Below are positions 51,148 to 59,021 of a stretch of 64,000 nt of DNA, piece by piece. The stretch is from Croceimicrobium sp965228705 (GTDB lineage Bacteria > Bacteroidota > Bacteroidia > Flavobacteriales > Schleiferiaceae). The stretch is taken from assembly GCF_965228705.1 (NCBI RefSeq), contig NZ_OZ245832.1:1116001-1180000 (forward strand). The letters are read 5' to 3'. Within the stretch, counting starts at the first letter, position 1, and each line of letters opens with the position of its first letter. The position numbers were made by a program, and so were the translations under genes. The notes below the pieces were generated by a model that saw only the letters and a program-made list of their open reading frames with translations, searched no databases and was not told the DNA's origin.

Positions 51148-51927
51148 TTGCCAGAGTTTCGGGATCAAATAGGACGCAGTTTAGTTGTAAATCATCGTCC
51201 ACAGCGGATCGTTTCGCTGGTGCCCTCGCTTACCGAATTAATCGTTGACCTGGGCCTGGAATCGGAATTAATTGGACTAAGCTCCTGGTGTGTTCAGCCT
51301 CCCGGCTTACGCGAATCGAAAACGGTTATTGGCGGCACTAAGAATCCTAATATTGAGCAGATAAAGAGCTTAAAGCCCGATTTAATCCTTGCTAATAAAG
51401 AGGAAAACCTGCAGGAACATATTACTGAATTGGCTGAAAGCATTCCGGTATTTGTAAGTGATGTTCGCAGCTTGGATCAAGCCATTGAACTTATCACCTT
51501 ATTAGGTTCTGTGGTTTCCAGAGCTAAAGAGGCCCAAATAATGGCTGAAAAGGCTCAAGGATTAATTCAACAACTGCAGCCCGAAGAAAGCCGTCGATTC
51601 TTGTATTTCATTTGGAAAGACCCTTATATGGTGGCAAGCACAGACACCTATAGTTCTGCCCTCATGGAAGCTTGCGGATTTGTGAATGTAGCGCCAAAAG
51701 ATAAAGGTCGCTATCCGCAATTAAGTCTGTCCGAAATCCAGGATCTGAAAGCTGATCTTATTTTTTTAAGCTCGGAACCCTATCCATTTAACAGTGGAGA
51801 CAGCAGAGACTTATTTCCCTATGCGGACAAAGTATGGATGGTAAATGGCGAATTCTTTACCTGGTATGGAAGCCGCTTAAATAAGACACTGCCCTATTTA
51901 ATTCAAAAACCCTTCGCATTAATTTAA
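51148..51927 (+). CDS. BtuF-like helical-backbone metal receptor protein without signal peptide
   Basis: The 259-residue protein has the fold of cobalamin/haem/iron ABC binding proteins: PQRIVSLVPSLTELIVDLG, NPNIEQIKSLKPDLILANKE and the C-lobe YSSALMEACGFVN. There is no signal peptide; the frame opens at TTG 51148 right before the first strand, so the protein appears cytoplasmic. No permease or ATPase genes adjoin it. Its place 10 nt after the PLP enzyme suggests co-expression. Ligand unknown: cobalamin is the family's common one. Confidence 0.82.
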   Translation: MPEFRDQIGRSLVVNHRPQRIVSLVPSLTELIVDLGLESELIGLSSWCVQPPGLRESKTVIGGTKNPNIEQIKSLKPDLILANKEENLQEHITELAESIPVFVSDVRSLDQAIELITLLGSVVSRAKEAQIMAEKAQGLIQQLQPEESRRFLYFIWKDPYMVASTDTYSSALMEACGFVNVAPKDKGRYPQLSLSEIQDLKADLIFLSSEPYPFNSGDSRDLFPYADKVWMVNGEFFTWYGSRLNKTLPYLIQKPFALI

Positions 51928-51977
51928 AAATTCGATTCACGAATATTTTGACTACCTTGCTTTAAAGGCCTGTCTTC

Positions 51978-53579
51978 GTGAACCAAGCAACAGAACCCAT
52001 TCTTTTTTATTCGGGAAACTTCCAATGTAAAAAATTGGTAGAGACCACTTTAAATGAAGAAGGCTATCATGTAATGAGCAGTAGTAAGCTCAATGATCTT
52101 CCAGAGCTTAAGGCCTTATCCTACTTTCATTTGATCTTATTCTGCCCGGGCGCTGATATAAAGGCCGAAATTCAATACCTCCAGGAAATCAAACGCTTTC
52201 ATCCGGGAGAATCCATGCCGGTAATCATTTTGGATCCTGCAGGGGAAATGGAAAACCTGGAAGAATTCGCATTTCTAGATGTTCAAGATTACCGAAGTAA
52301 TGCCATTTCAAAAAGAGCAATTCGCTTTGCGGTCGATAAGCAATTGCAAAGACGTAAAGTCACTTTGGAAAGGGAGGCTGAACTGCAGCGCTTGCGTATC
52401 GAAAAGAATAAAAAGAATGCCTTACTAGAAGAAGTAAGTTTAAAAGCTCAAGAAAGCGACCGACTTAAAACTGCCTTCCTCAATAATATTTCGCATGAAT
52501 TGCGGACCCCGATGAATGGCATATTGGGTTTCCTTGAATATCTGGAAGATCCCCAATTGGAAGGAGATCTTAAAGAACGCTTCATTAAGAACATTCGGGT
52601 AAGTAGTGACCGACTACTCAATACCTTACAGGATCTCATAGAGATATCTGAGATTGAAGCCGGCGATCTAAAGGTGAAGTTTGAATCGGTAGACATCAAA
52701 AGTTTAATCGACTTTATCTACAAACTTTATTTACCTCGAGCCACCGCTAAAGGCATCCATCTCTCCTATCATATTAACCTTTCAGACGAACACCTCAAAG
52801 TTTGGAGTGATCCCAATAAATTGAAGGGAGTTTTAATACACTTACTCAACAATGCATTAAAATTCACCACCAAAGGACAAGTCACAATTCAGGTGCAATT
52901 TAACAGTGGACGATTGTTGATGAGCGTGGAAGACAGCGGTATTGGAATGAATCAAAATGACATTGAGATGATTTATCAGCACTTTGTCCAAATCGAGGAG
53001 CACCTTACCCGCAAATACGATGGATTAGGCCTGGGACTTAGCATTTGTGAGGCTTACAGTCGCTGCCTAAATGGCGATCTAAAAATTGAGTCGGAAGTTG
53101 ACGAAGGTACTAAAGTGAGCCTTTCTATTCCTTTCATTAGTGCCAAAGAAGAGGACCACGGTGCACAAAACCTACCTGGTCAAACTATTCGATTTGAACG
53201 AGCTAAGGTGCTTTTGGTTGATGATGATCCGATCAATTTACAGCTCCTGGACAAGTTTTTAAAAGACAGTGTAGAGCACTTAGAAACGGTTCGTGCTAAG
53301 AACGGAGTTGAGGCGGTTGAATACTTTAAGCAGAGTCCGGATTTTGATCTTATCCTTATGGATCTGAAAATGCCTTTAATGAATGGCTTTGAGGCCACAC
53401 AAATTATCCGACAAATTAATCAGGAGGTCCCTATCATTGCACAGACCGCTTATGCGATGCATCAGGATAAAGAAAAAGCGCTACAGGAAGGTTGTAATGA
53501 CTACTTGTCGAAGCCTCTCAACAAAACCTTGTTTTACAGAACTCTGGAGAAATATCTGCTTAAGCTAAAAGTTTCTTAA
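51978..53579 (+). CDS. Hybrid sensor kinase with degenerate N-terminal receiver
   Basis: The 533-residue soluble protein has, in order: a receiver-like N-terminus (about 7-125) in which the phospho-acceptor Asp position is Cys56 (YFHLILFCPGAD); HisKA with His173 in NNISHELRTPMNGIL; HATPase_c with LLNNALKFTTKG, EDSGIGMNQ and GLGLGLSICEAYSR; and a true receiver with Asp462 in LILMDLKMPLMNG. Start is GTG 51978. It has no membrane helix, so it senses an internal signal or is recruited by another protein. Its 3' end overlaps pyrD by 20 nt. No dedicated output domain is encoded. Confidence 0.9.
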   Translation: MNQATEPILFYSGNFQCKKLVETTLNEEGYHVMSSSKLNDLPELKALSYFHLILFCPGADIKAEIQYLQEIKRFHPGESMPVIILDPAGEMENLEEFAFLDVQDYRSNAISKRAIRFAVDKQLQRRKVTLEREAELQRLRIEKNKKNALLEEVSLKAQESDRLKTAFLNNISHELRTPMNGILGFLEYLEDPQLEGDLKERFIKNIRVSSDRLLNTLQDLIEISEIEAGDLKVKFESVDIKSLIDFIYKLYLPRATAKGIHLSYHINLSDEHLKVWSDPNKLKGVLIHLLNNALKFTTKGQVTIQVQFNSGRLLMSVEDSGIGMNQNDIEMIYQHFVQIEEHLTRKYDGLGLGLSICEAYSRCLNGDLKIESEVDEGTKVSLSIPFISAKEEDHGAQNLPGQTIRFERAKVLLVDDDPINLQLLDKFLKDSVEHLETVRAKNGVEAVEYFKQSPDFDLILMDLKMPLMNGFEATQIIRQINQEVPIIAQTAYAMHQDKEKALQEGCNDYLSKPLNKTLFYRTLEKYLLKLKVS

Positions 53580-54576
53580 CCAAGCCCGGACCTTCGTAAA
53601 TAAAACCGGTATACACTTGCACCAGGCTCGCGCCAGCCTCTAATTTTTCGAGATAATCGGCTTTGGTTTGAACGCCCCCCACCGCAATTATAGGGAAGTC
53701 TGTTTTGCTATTCTTTTTCAAATAACGAATCACCTCGGTAGAGCGCGCTTTAACCGGCTTCCCACTAAGCCCGCCTGCACCAATCGCCTCTATTTTTTCT
53801 GAAGGAGTTTTTAATCCCTCCCTGCTGATTGTGGTATTGGTTGCAATGAGACCTTCAATTTGGGTTTCTTCTACAATTTCAATGATATCATCTAGTTGCG
53901 CATCAGTTAAATCCGGAGCAATTTTCAACAGAATGGGTTTAGGATTAGCTTCAGCGGCATTATCCTCTTTCAAAGCTTTAAGGATACGTTTTAAAGGTTC
54001 CTTTTCCTGTAGATCGCGTAAATTGGGAGTATTGGGTGAGCTTACATTCACCACAAAATAATCCACATAAGGATGCAAGGCCTTGCGGCAGATGCGGTAA
54101 TCATCAAGGGCATTTTCATTGGGAGTGACTTTGTTCTTGCCAATATTTCCTCCGATAATCAAATCCTTAGGACGCTTTGCTTTTAATCGCTCAGCCAATT
54201 CCTCTACCCCTCCATTATTAAAGCCCATCCGATTAATAAGGGCTTCATCGGCCGGAAGGCGAAATAAACGGGGTTTAGGATTCCCCGGCTGGGCCTTTGG
54301 GGTTACAGTACCCACCTCAATAAAGCCAAAACCATAGTTATAGAGCTCACGGTACAATTTCCCATCCTTATCAAAACCTGCTGCCATACCAATCCGATTA
54401 GGAAAATGCAAGCCCCAAAGATCTACTGACTCGGTATTTGTAGGACGGTACATAGCTCGGCTAATTGCGCCAAAACCAGGGATGCGATGCATCCAACGAA
54501 TCATATTAAAAGTAAAGTGGTGTGCTTTTTCAGGGTCCAGGCTAAAGAAAATCGGCTTGAGTAGAAGGCGGTACAT
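53560..54576 (-). CDS. pyrD: Dihydroorotate dehydrogenase (quinone), class 2
   Basis: PyrD oxidises dihydroorotate to orotate in pyrimidine synthesis, with quinone as electron acceptor. The 338-residue protein has the N-terminal membrane-contact helix (FSLDPEKAHHFTFNM), the FMN motif GMAAGFDKDGK, the NRMGFNNGG segment, the catalytic Ser in NVSSPNTPNLRDLQ, and GLSGKPVKARSTEVI. I use ATG 54576, where the family's sequence (MYRLLLKPIFF) starts; a frame extension to 54606 is unlikely. It is divergent from smpB. Confidence 0.95.
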   Translation of the reverse strand: MYRLLLKPIFFSLDPEKAHHFTFNMIRWMHRIPGFGAISRAMYRPTNTESVDLWGLHFPNRIGMAAGFDKDGKLYRELYNYGFGFIEVGTVTPKAQPGNPKPRLFRLPADEALINRMGFNNGGVEELAERLKAKRPKDLIIGGNIGKNKVTPNENALDDYRICRKALHPYVDYFVVNVSSPNTPNLRDLQEKEPLKRILKALKEDNAAEANPKPILLKIAPDLTDAQLDDIIEIVEETQIEGLIATNTTISREGLKTPSEKIEAIGAGGLSGKPVKARSTEVIRYLKKNSKTDFPIIAVGGVQTKADYLEKLEAGASLVQVYTGFIYEGPGLVKKLLA

Positions 54577-54589
54577 CCAAAAATTTTTG

Positions 54590-54597
54590 CAAAGATA
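54590..54597 (-). promoter_or_regulatory. -7 promoter element of pyrD
   Basis: On the minus strand it reads TATCTTTG, an exact match. It lies 13 nt before the pyrD ATG at 54576, supporting that start. Confidence 0.5.
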
Positions 54598-54625
54598 CAT
54601 CCCCAAATCCGTAAAGGCAGCCCTA

Positions 54626-54655
54626 TTGAAGCTCCAAAAGAAGGATGTATCTTCG
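54626..54655 (+). promoter_or_regulatory. Promoter of smpB
   Basis: TTG (54626-54628) and TATCTTCG (54648-54655) are 19 nt apart. The ATG follows 8 nt later, so the leader would be only a few nt long. The segment GGATGTATCTT is the mirror image of the pyrD element. Confidence 0.55.
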
Positions 54656-54663
54656 CAGGCTCT

Positions 54664-55119
54664 ATGGCAGATAGTAAAGTAAATATTAAGAATCGCAAGG
54701 CACGTTTCAATTATGAGGTGCTGGACACTTTCGAAGCAGGAATCAAATTGCTGGGAACGGAGATTAAATCCATTCGTGAAGGCAAGGCCAGTTTACAGGA
54801 AGCCTATTGCTATTTTGCCGATGAGAGTCGTTTAATGGTTAAAAACATGCACGTAGCGGAATACAGCCATGGCAATATTAATAACCATGAGCCCCTGCGT
54901 GAACGCTTGCTTTTACTGCATAAACGCGAATTACAAAAGATTAAAGCGGAAGTGGAAAAAGGAAATCGAACCATCGTTCCACTGAACTTGTATATCAATG
55001 ATAGAGGTTTAGCCAAAATGAAAATTGCCCTGGCGCAGGGTAAAAAGAATTACGATAAGCGTGAATCCATTAAGGAGCGTGATGTAAAGCGTGATATGGA
55101 TCGTGCCATGAGACGCTAA
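54664..55119 (+). CDS. smpB: SsrA-binding protein
   Basis: SmpB binds tmRNA and brings it to stalled ribosomes for rescue. The 151-residue protein has KNRKARFNYEVLDTFEAGI, LLGTEIKSIREGKASLQEAY and IVPLNLYINDRGLAKMKIALAQGKKNYDKRE (read in pieces: IVPLNLYIND, KMKIALAQGKKNYDKRE). The basic C-terminal tail is present. No tmRNA gene is in the window. The end interlocks with the convergent small gene (CTAA, 55116-55119). Confidence 0.97.
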   Translation: MADSKVNIKNRKARFNYEVLDTFEAGIKLLGTEIKSIREGKASLQEAYCYFADESRLMVKNMHVAEYSHGNINNHEPLRERLLLLHKRELQKIKAEVEKGNRTIVPLNLYINDRGLAKMKIALAQGKKNYDKRESIKERDVKRDMDRAMRR

Positions 55120-55451
55120 ACCTTAGCTTTTTTCAAAATGTGTTGGTTGTCTAAATCCTCCAATACTTCCATTTCCAGGCTCTCATCCACTTTCTTACAG
55201 CAGGCTCTTAATCTTGCCCTCAAAGCTAAAGCAGCAGGTGGCAATGCCGATTTTGATCTTAAATAAGTAGAGCGATCAGGCCATAGGATATACTCATAGT
55301 AATTATTCGCCCGCCGATGAATTCGGGAAGATAATGATCCTCCATATCGGAAGTTCAGATCGTTTAACAGCTTCCAGGTGGCAATAAACTCTTGCTCCTT
55401 ACCTTCTCGCAAACTATAATAATGCAAGCTTACATGCCTTCTCAAACCCAA
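55116..55451 (-). CDS. Small protein, possibly of the dimeric alpha/beta-barrel type
   Basis: A 111-residue protein that begins SLHYYSLREGKEQEFIATWK and has a strand pattern (NNYYEYILWPDRSTYL) like antibiotic-biosynthesis-monooxygenase folds. I do not recognise the family with certainty. It is not membrane or secreted. It has its own upstream AT-rich gap of about 280 nt. The stop interlocks with smpB. Function unknown. Confidence 0.65.
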   Translation of the reverse strand: MGLRRHVSLHYYSLREGKEQEFIATWKLLNDLNFRYGGSLSSRIHRRANNYYEYILWPDRSTYLRSKSALPPAALALRARLRACCKKVDESLEMEVLEDLDNQHILKKAKV

Positions 55452-55733
55452 GTATTTGTTTCTCTCGAAAATAGAAAAACACTTAGCATTTAATAAGTTT
55501 AAAAGTTCAAATTAATTACCTTAAAATGATTTAATTAATTATTGAATAATTCAAAGGGAGCTGAGTCCCTACTAAAAATTCAATTGAGCATCAGGACCCT
55601 ACCCTTTCATAGCACACTTCCCTTTGGGTTGAAAAGACCTTTAGCTCAGAAAAAACTTTAGTTATTTTTAACGATTAGATTGCAATTTAAACTGCGTTTA
55701 GGCATTAATATTGAGCATACTCAATCAACAATA
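55452..55733. other. AT-rich intergenic gap of 282 bases
   Basis: I see no gene here. The region has AT-rich runs, TTGAGCAT twice (55584-55591 and 55711-55718) and, just before the DUF1361 start, the short inverted repeat TTGAG-CATA-CTCAA (55711-55724), which may be an operator for one of the divergent genes. Confidence 0.5.
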
Positions 55734-56354
55734 ATGTCTAAAAAATTCCTTGCCTTTCTTGCTTTCACCGTTATTTTAAGCATTGGTCGACCTATCTTCA
55801 ATTCTGGGCACCCAGCCTACTTATTTATCCTCTGGAACTTATTCCTTGCAGCCCTGCCCCTTTTCTTTGCTAAAGTCACAATACGACTACACGAAAAGCC
55901 AAAAATTCAAGTCTTAGGCTTTATGGCCTGGCTAATTTTCTTCCCCAATGCTCCATATATTCTTACTGATCTCACTCATCTGGATCATTCCCACGGTTTT
56001 GACTGGTATGACACGATCTTAATCCTGGCCGCTGGTATTGCTGGTATCAAAATGGCTTTTGACAGTATGGATATGATATTGGATGAGTTAAAAGGCCTCT
56101 TCCCGATAGTTCCAATGCTAATCTGGAATAGCAGCTTTATGCTCTTAGCTGCTTATGGTATTTACCTGGGCCGATACCTCCGCTTCAATAGTTGGGATCT
56201 CCTCACCCAGCCAATAAGCTTATTAAAAGCCTGTGCCGATTTATTCATTCACCCTGGAATGTACCGAGGTGAATGGACTATGATCCTGATTTTCGCAGGT
56301 TTCCTGATCAGCTTAAAAGCAATCTGGCCTCGTGAAAGCTGGCAAAAAGCCTAG
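55734..56354 (+). CDS. DUF1361-family membrane protein
   Basis: The 206-residue protein has about seven membrane helices and the DUF1361 motif MAWLIFFPNAPYILTDLTHL, a conserved loop in this unassigned family. I use ATG 55734 (MSKKFLAFLAF); a TTG at 55680 gives a longer and less likely N-terminus. The stop interlocks with folD (CTAG, 56351-56354). Function unknown. Confidence 0.85.
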   Translation: MSKKFLAFLAFTVILSIGRPIFNSGHPAYLFILWNLFLAALPLFFAKVTIRLHEKPKIQVLGFMAWLIFFPNAPYILTDLTHLDHSHGFDWYDTILILAAGIAGIKMAFDSMDMILDELKGLFPIVPMLIWNSSFMLLAAYGIYLGRYLRFNSWDLLTQPISLLKACADLFIHPGMYRGEWTMILIFAGFLISLKAIWPRESWQKA

Positions 56355-57226
56355 AGTTTATGACGAACTGCCAATAAGGTATTTTTTAAAAGACTAACTC
56401 GCGTCATAGGTCCAACTCCACCGGGAACCGGTGTAATGTAGGATGCTTTAGGAGAAACGCTTTTAAATTCGACATCACCTACCAGACGATGACCTGACTT
56501 TTTGGTTTTATCCACCACTCGAGTGGTGCCTACATCAATAATTACTACCCCTTCTTTTACCATATCCCCGGTAATGAAATCGGGTTTACCTAATGCAGCA
56601 ATGATAATATCAGCGCTTTTCAGCAATTCTTTCAAATTGGTGGTTCGGCTGTGACAAAGGGTTACAGTTGCATTTCCGGGATAGTGATTTCGTCCCATCA
56701 AGATGCTGGCCGGTAAGCCTACGATATGAGAGCGACCAACCACCACACAGTGTTTTCCTCCGGTTTCAATATTATAACGGTCTAGTAGATCCATTATCCC
56801 CATTGGAGTAGCCGGAACATAGCTGGGCAGGTTAAGGGCCATTTTACCCAAATTGGTAGGATGAAAACCATCCACATCCTTTTCGGGATCGATTGCCATT
56901 AAGACCTTTTGCTCATTAATATGTTTGGGTAATGGAAGCTGAACGATAAAGCCATCAATATCATCATCAGTATTCAGACGCTCTACTTCTTCCAGCAATT
57001 CTTTTTCGGAAATGGTTTCCGACAGTTTTACCAAACTCGATTTAAAACCCACTTCTTCACAATCGCGGATCTTAGCATTCACATAGGTAATACTTGCCCC
57101 ATTATTGCCCACCAGCACTGCTGCCAAATGTGGGGTTTTACCACCTTTGGAGGTAATTACTTTTACTTCCTCAGCAATTTCGTTGCGAATTTCCTGTGAG
57201 GTTTTCTTGCCGTCGATAAGAATCAT
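56351..57226 (-). CDS. folD: Bifunctional methylene-tetrahydrofolate dehydrogenase/cyclohydrolase
   Basis: FolD interconverts 5,10-methylene- and 10-formyl-tetrahydrofolate. The 291-residue protein has AAVLVGNNGASITYVNAKIRD, with the catalytic Lys in VNAKIRD, the VQLPLPKHINEQKVL loop, DGFHPTNLGKM, and the NADP region VVVGRSHIVGLPAS. The C-terminus TPVPGGVGPMTRVSLL is intact. It has a good two-part promoter. No other folate gene adjoins it. Confidence 0.96.
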   Translation of the reverse strand: MILIDGKKTSQEIRNEIAEEVKVITSKGGKTPHLAAVLVGNNGASITYVNAKIRDCEEVGFKSSLVKLSETISEKELLEEVERLNTDDDIDGFIVQLPLPKHINEQKVLMAIDPEKDVDGFHPTNLGKMALNLPSYVPATPMGIMDLLDRYNIETGGKHCVVVGRSHIVGLPASILMGRNHYPGNATVTLCHSRTTNLKELLKSADIIIAALGKPDFITGDMVKEGVVIIDVGTTRVVDKTKKSGHRLVGDVEFKSVSPKASYITPVPGGVGPMTRVSLLKNTLLAVRHKL

Positions 57227-57246
57227 GATGCTCCGTTTAGAAGCTG

Positions 57247-57276
57247 CAAAGTTAGGGCAAAGCGACGGTTTAGCAA
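57247..57276 (-). promoter_or_regulatory. Promoter of folD
   Basis: On the minus strand TTG (57274-57276) and TAACTTTG (57247-57254) are 19 nt apart, a good fit to the Bacteroidota promoter. The folD ATG begins 20 nt after the -7 element. Confidence 0.65.
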
Positions 57277-57279
57277 GGT

Positions 57280-57522
57280 CTATCTACGCTCTCTGCGCAA
57301 GGCCCTTCCTGTTCCGATCAAAATCCCGGGAATAACTAAATGAAGTACCCAATAAAGTAGGGTATCCATTTCATCCTTCATCATAAATTCATCCGGATCA
57401 CTCTTATAATGCTTCCACATTAAAGGTGCTTCTTCCCAAATGGTTGGACTTAAATAGGCCAAATGCAATAGGATTGCAATGGATATAATGATAATCAGTG
57501 TACCTAGAAACTTCCTCCCCAT
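57280..57522 (-). CDS. Small two-helix membrane protein of unknown function
   Basis: The 80-residue protein has a hydrophobic helix at 8-25 (GTLIIIISIAILLHLAYL), an acidic/aromatic middle (SDPDEFMMKDEMD) and a second helix at 56-70, ending in basic residues (RALRRERR). I recognise no family. It lies between folD and ffh on the same strand. The folD promoter sits just past its stop, so it is probably an independent gene. Confidence 0.6.
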   Translation of the reverse strand: MGRKFLGTLIIIISIAILLHLAYLSPTIWEEAPLMWKHYKSDPDEFMMKDEMDTLLYWVLHLVIPGILIGTGRALRRERR

Positions 57523-57620
57523 AATTCTCTTTGATTAGAAAGCGCTAATATACTAATCAAAACAAAATAGTAGCTTGATAATTAGGGGCCTGGATTCCAG
57601 CTTTTAATGCAATAAGGGGA

Positions 57621-58970
57621 TTACATCGGACGGCCTCCACCGCCCATGCCGCGCATCATTTGCGCCATACCACGACGACCGCCAGCACCTTGCATCATCT
57701 TCATCATTTTCGACATTTCAGCAAATTGTTTCATTAATTGATTCACTTCCTGAATGTCTTTTCCCGCTCCGGCGGCGATTCGCTTGCGGCGACTTCCGTT
57801 AATTAACTTTGGATTGGCACGTTCATCTGGAGTCATCGATTGAATAATAGCTTCCACTCCTTTAAAGGCATCATCATCCAGATCGATGTTCTTCATCATT
57901 TTCCCCATGCCTGGGATCATGCCCATCAAATCCTTCATATTACCCATTTTCCGAATTTGATTGATCTGACCTAAGAAATCATCAAAATCAAATTGGTTTT
58001 TGGCAATTTTCTTCTGAACCCTGCGGGCTTCATCCTCATCAAACTGTTCCTGGGCACGTTCTACCAAAGAAACCACATCCCCCATTCCGAGAATTCGGTC
58101 GGCCATACGAGTTGGATGGAATACATCCAGGGCATCCATTTTTTCGCCGGTACCAATAAACTTAATCGGCTTATTAACCACCGAACGAATGGTAAGGGCT
58201 GCTCCACCACGGGTATCACCATCCAATTTGGTAAGGATAACCCCTTCGTAATCCAGAACATCATTAAAGGCCTTGGCCGTATTCACGGCATCCTGACCCG
58301 TCATGGAGTCTACCACAAAAAGAGTTTCCTGTGGTTTTACCGCTTGATGAATATTGCGGATTTCGGCCATCATTTCTTCATCAATGGCCAAACGACCCGC
58401 GGTATCGATAATTACTGTATTAAAGCCATTAGCCTTAGCATGAGCTACCGCTTTTTGAGCAATATCTACCGGGTTTTTATTCTCCTTATCCGAAAATACC
58501 TCAACCCCTATTTGTTCACCAACTACATGCAGCTGATCAATCGCCGCCGGACGGTAAACATCACAGGCTACTAAAAGTACTTTTCGGGTTTTCTTGCGCT
58601 TCAGGTAATTGGCCAGTTTACCGGAATGGGTGGTTTTACCCGAACCCTGTAAACCTGCCATCAGGATAATGCTTGGCTTTTGCGTCAGATCTAAATCAGA
58701 TGCTGTTCCCCCCATTAAGGTTGCCATCTCATCGCGTACCGCCTTGGTTAAAACCTGTCCTGGCTTTAAGCTCGTAAGTACATCGGCTCCTAAAGCCTTC
58801 TCTTTAACGGTATTGGTAAATTCCTTGGCGATTTTAAAGCTCACGTCGGCATCCACCAAAGCGCGGCGGATTTCCTTAAGGGTTTCAGCAACGTTTACTT
58901 CTGAAACCTGGCCGTGACCTTTTAATACGTGAAAGGCTTTTTCTAATTTATCCTGAAGATTGTCAAACAT
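57621..58970 (-). CDS. ffh: Signal recognition particle protein
   Basis: Ffh is the GTPase that delivers nascent membrane proteins to FtsY. The 449-residue protein has the N domain (MFDNLQDKLEKAFHVLKG), the G domain with P loop GLQGSGKTTHSGKLA, DVYRPAAIDQL, DTAGRLAIDEEM and TKLDGDTRGGAAL, and a methionine-rich M domain ending in MMQGAGGRRGMAQMMRGMGG. Length and motif order are normal. The SRP RNA gene is not visible here. A -7 element at 58993-59000 (TAAATTTG on the minus strand) precedes it by 22 nt. Confidence 0.97.
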   Translation of the reverse strand: MFDNLQDKLEKAFHVLKGHGQVSEVNVAETLKEIRRALVDADVSFKIAKEFTNTVKEKALGADVLTSLKPGQVLTKAVRDEMATLMGGTASDLDLTQKPSIILMAGLQGSGKTTHSGKLANYLKRKKTRKVLLVACDVYRPAAIDQLHVVGEQIGVEVFSDKENKNPVDIAQKAVAHAKANGFNTVIIDTAGRLAIDEEMMAEIRNIHQAVKPQETLFVVDSMTGQDAVNTAKAFNDVLDYEGVILTKLDGDTRGGAALTIRSVVNKPIKFIGTGEKMDALDVFHPTRMADRILGMGDVVSLVERAQEQFDEDEARRVQKKIAKNQFDFDDFLGQINQIRKMGNMKDLMGMIPGMGKMMKNIDLDDDAFKGVEAIIQSMTPDERANPKLINGSRRKRIAAGAGKDIQEVNQLMKQFAEMSKMMKMMQGAGGRRGMAQMMRGMGGGGRPM

Positions 58971-58992
58971 AATCCTGATTCAAAAAGGGTGG

Positions 58993-59000
58993 CAAATTTA
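58993..59000 (-). promoter_or_regulatory. -7 promoter element of ffh
   Basis: On the minus strand it reads TAAATTTG, an exact TAnnTTTG, 22 nt before the ffh ATG. The -33 region is AT-rich without a clear TTG. Confidence 0.5.
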
Positions 59001-59021
59001 AAAATTTAAATGCGCCGGTTT

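Noticed and set aside
57993..58574. 193-residue plus-strand frame inside ffh
   Set aside because: It is antisense to the conserved GTPase domain of ffh, is rich in His/Ile/Asn as expected of a shadow frame, and has no promoter, neighbour or recognisable motif.
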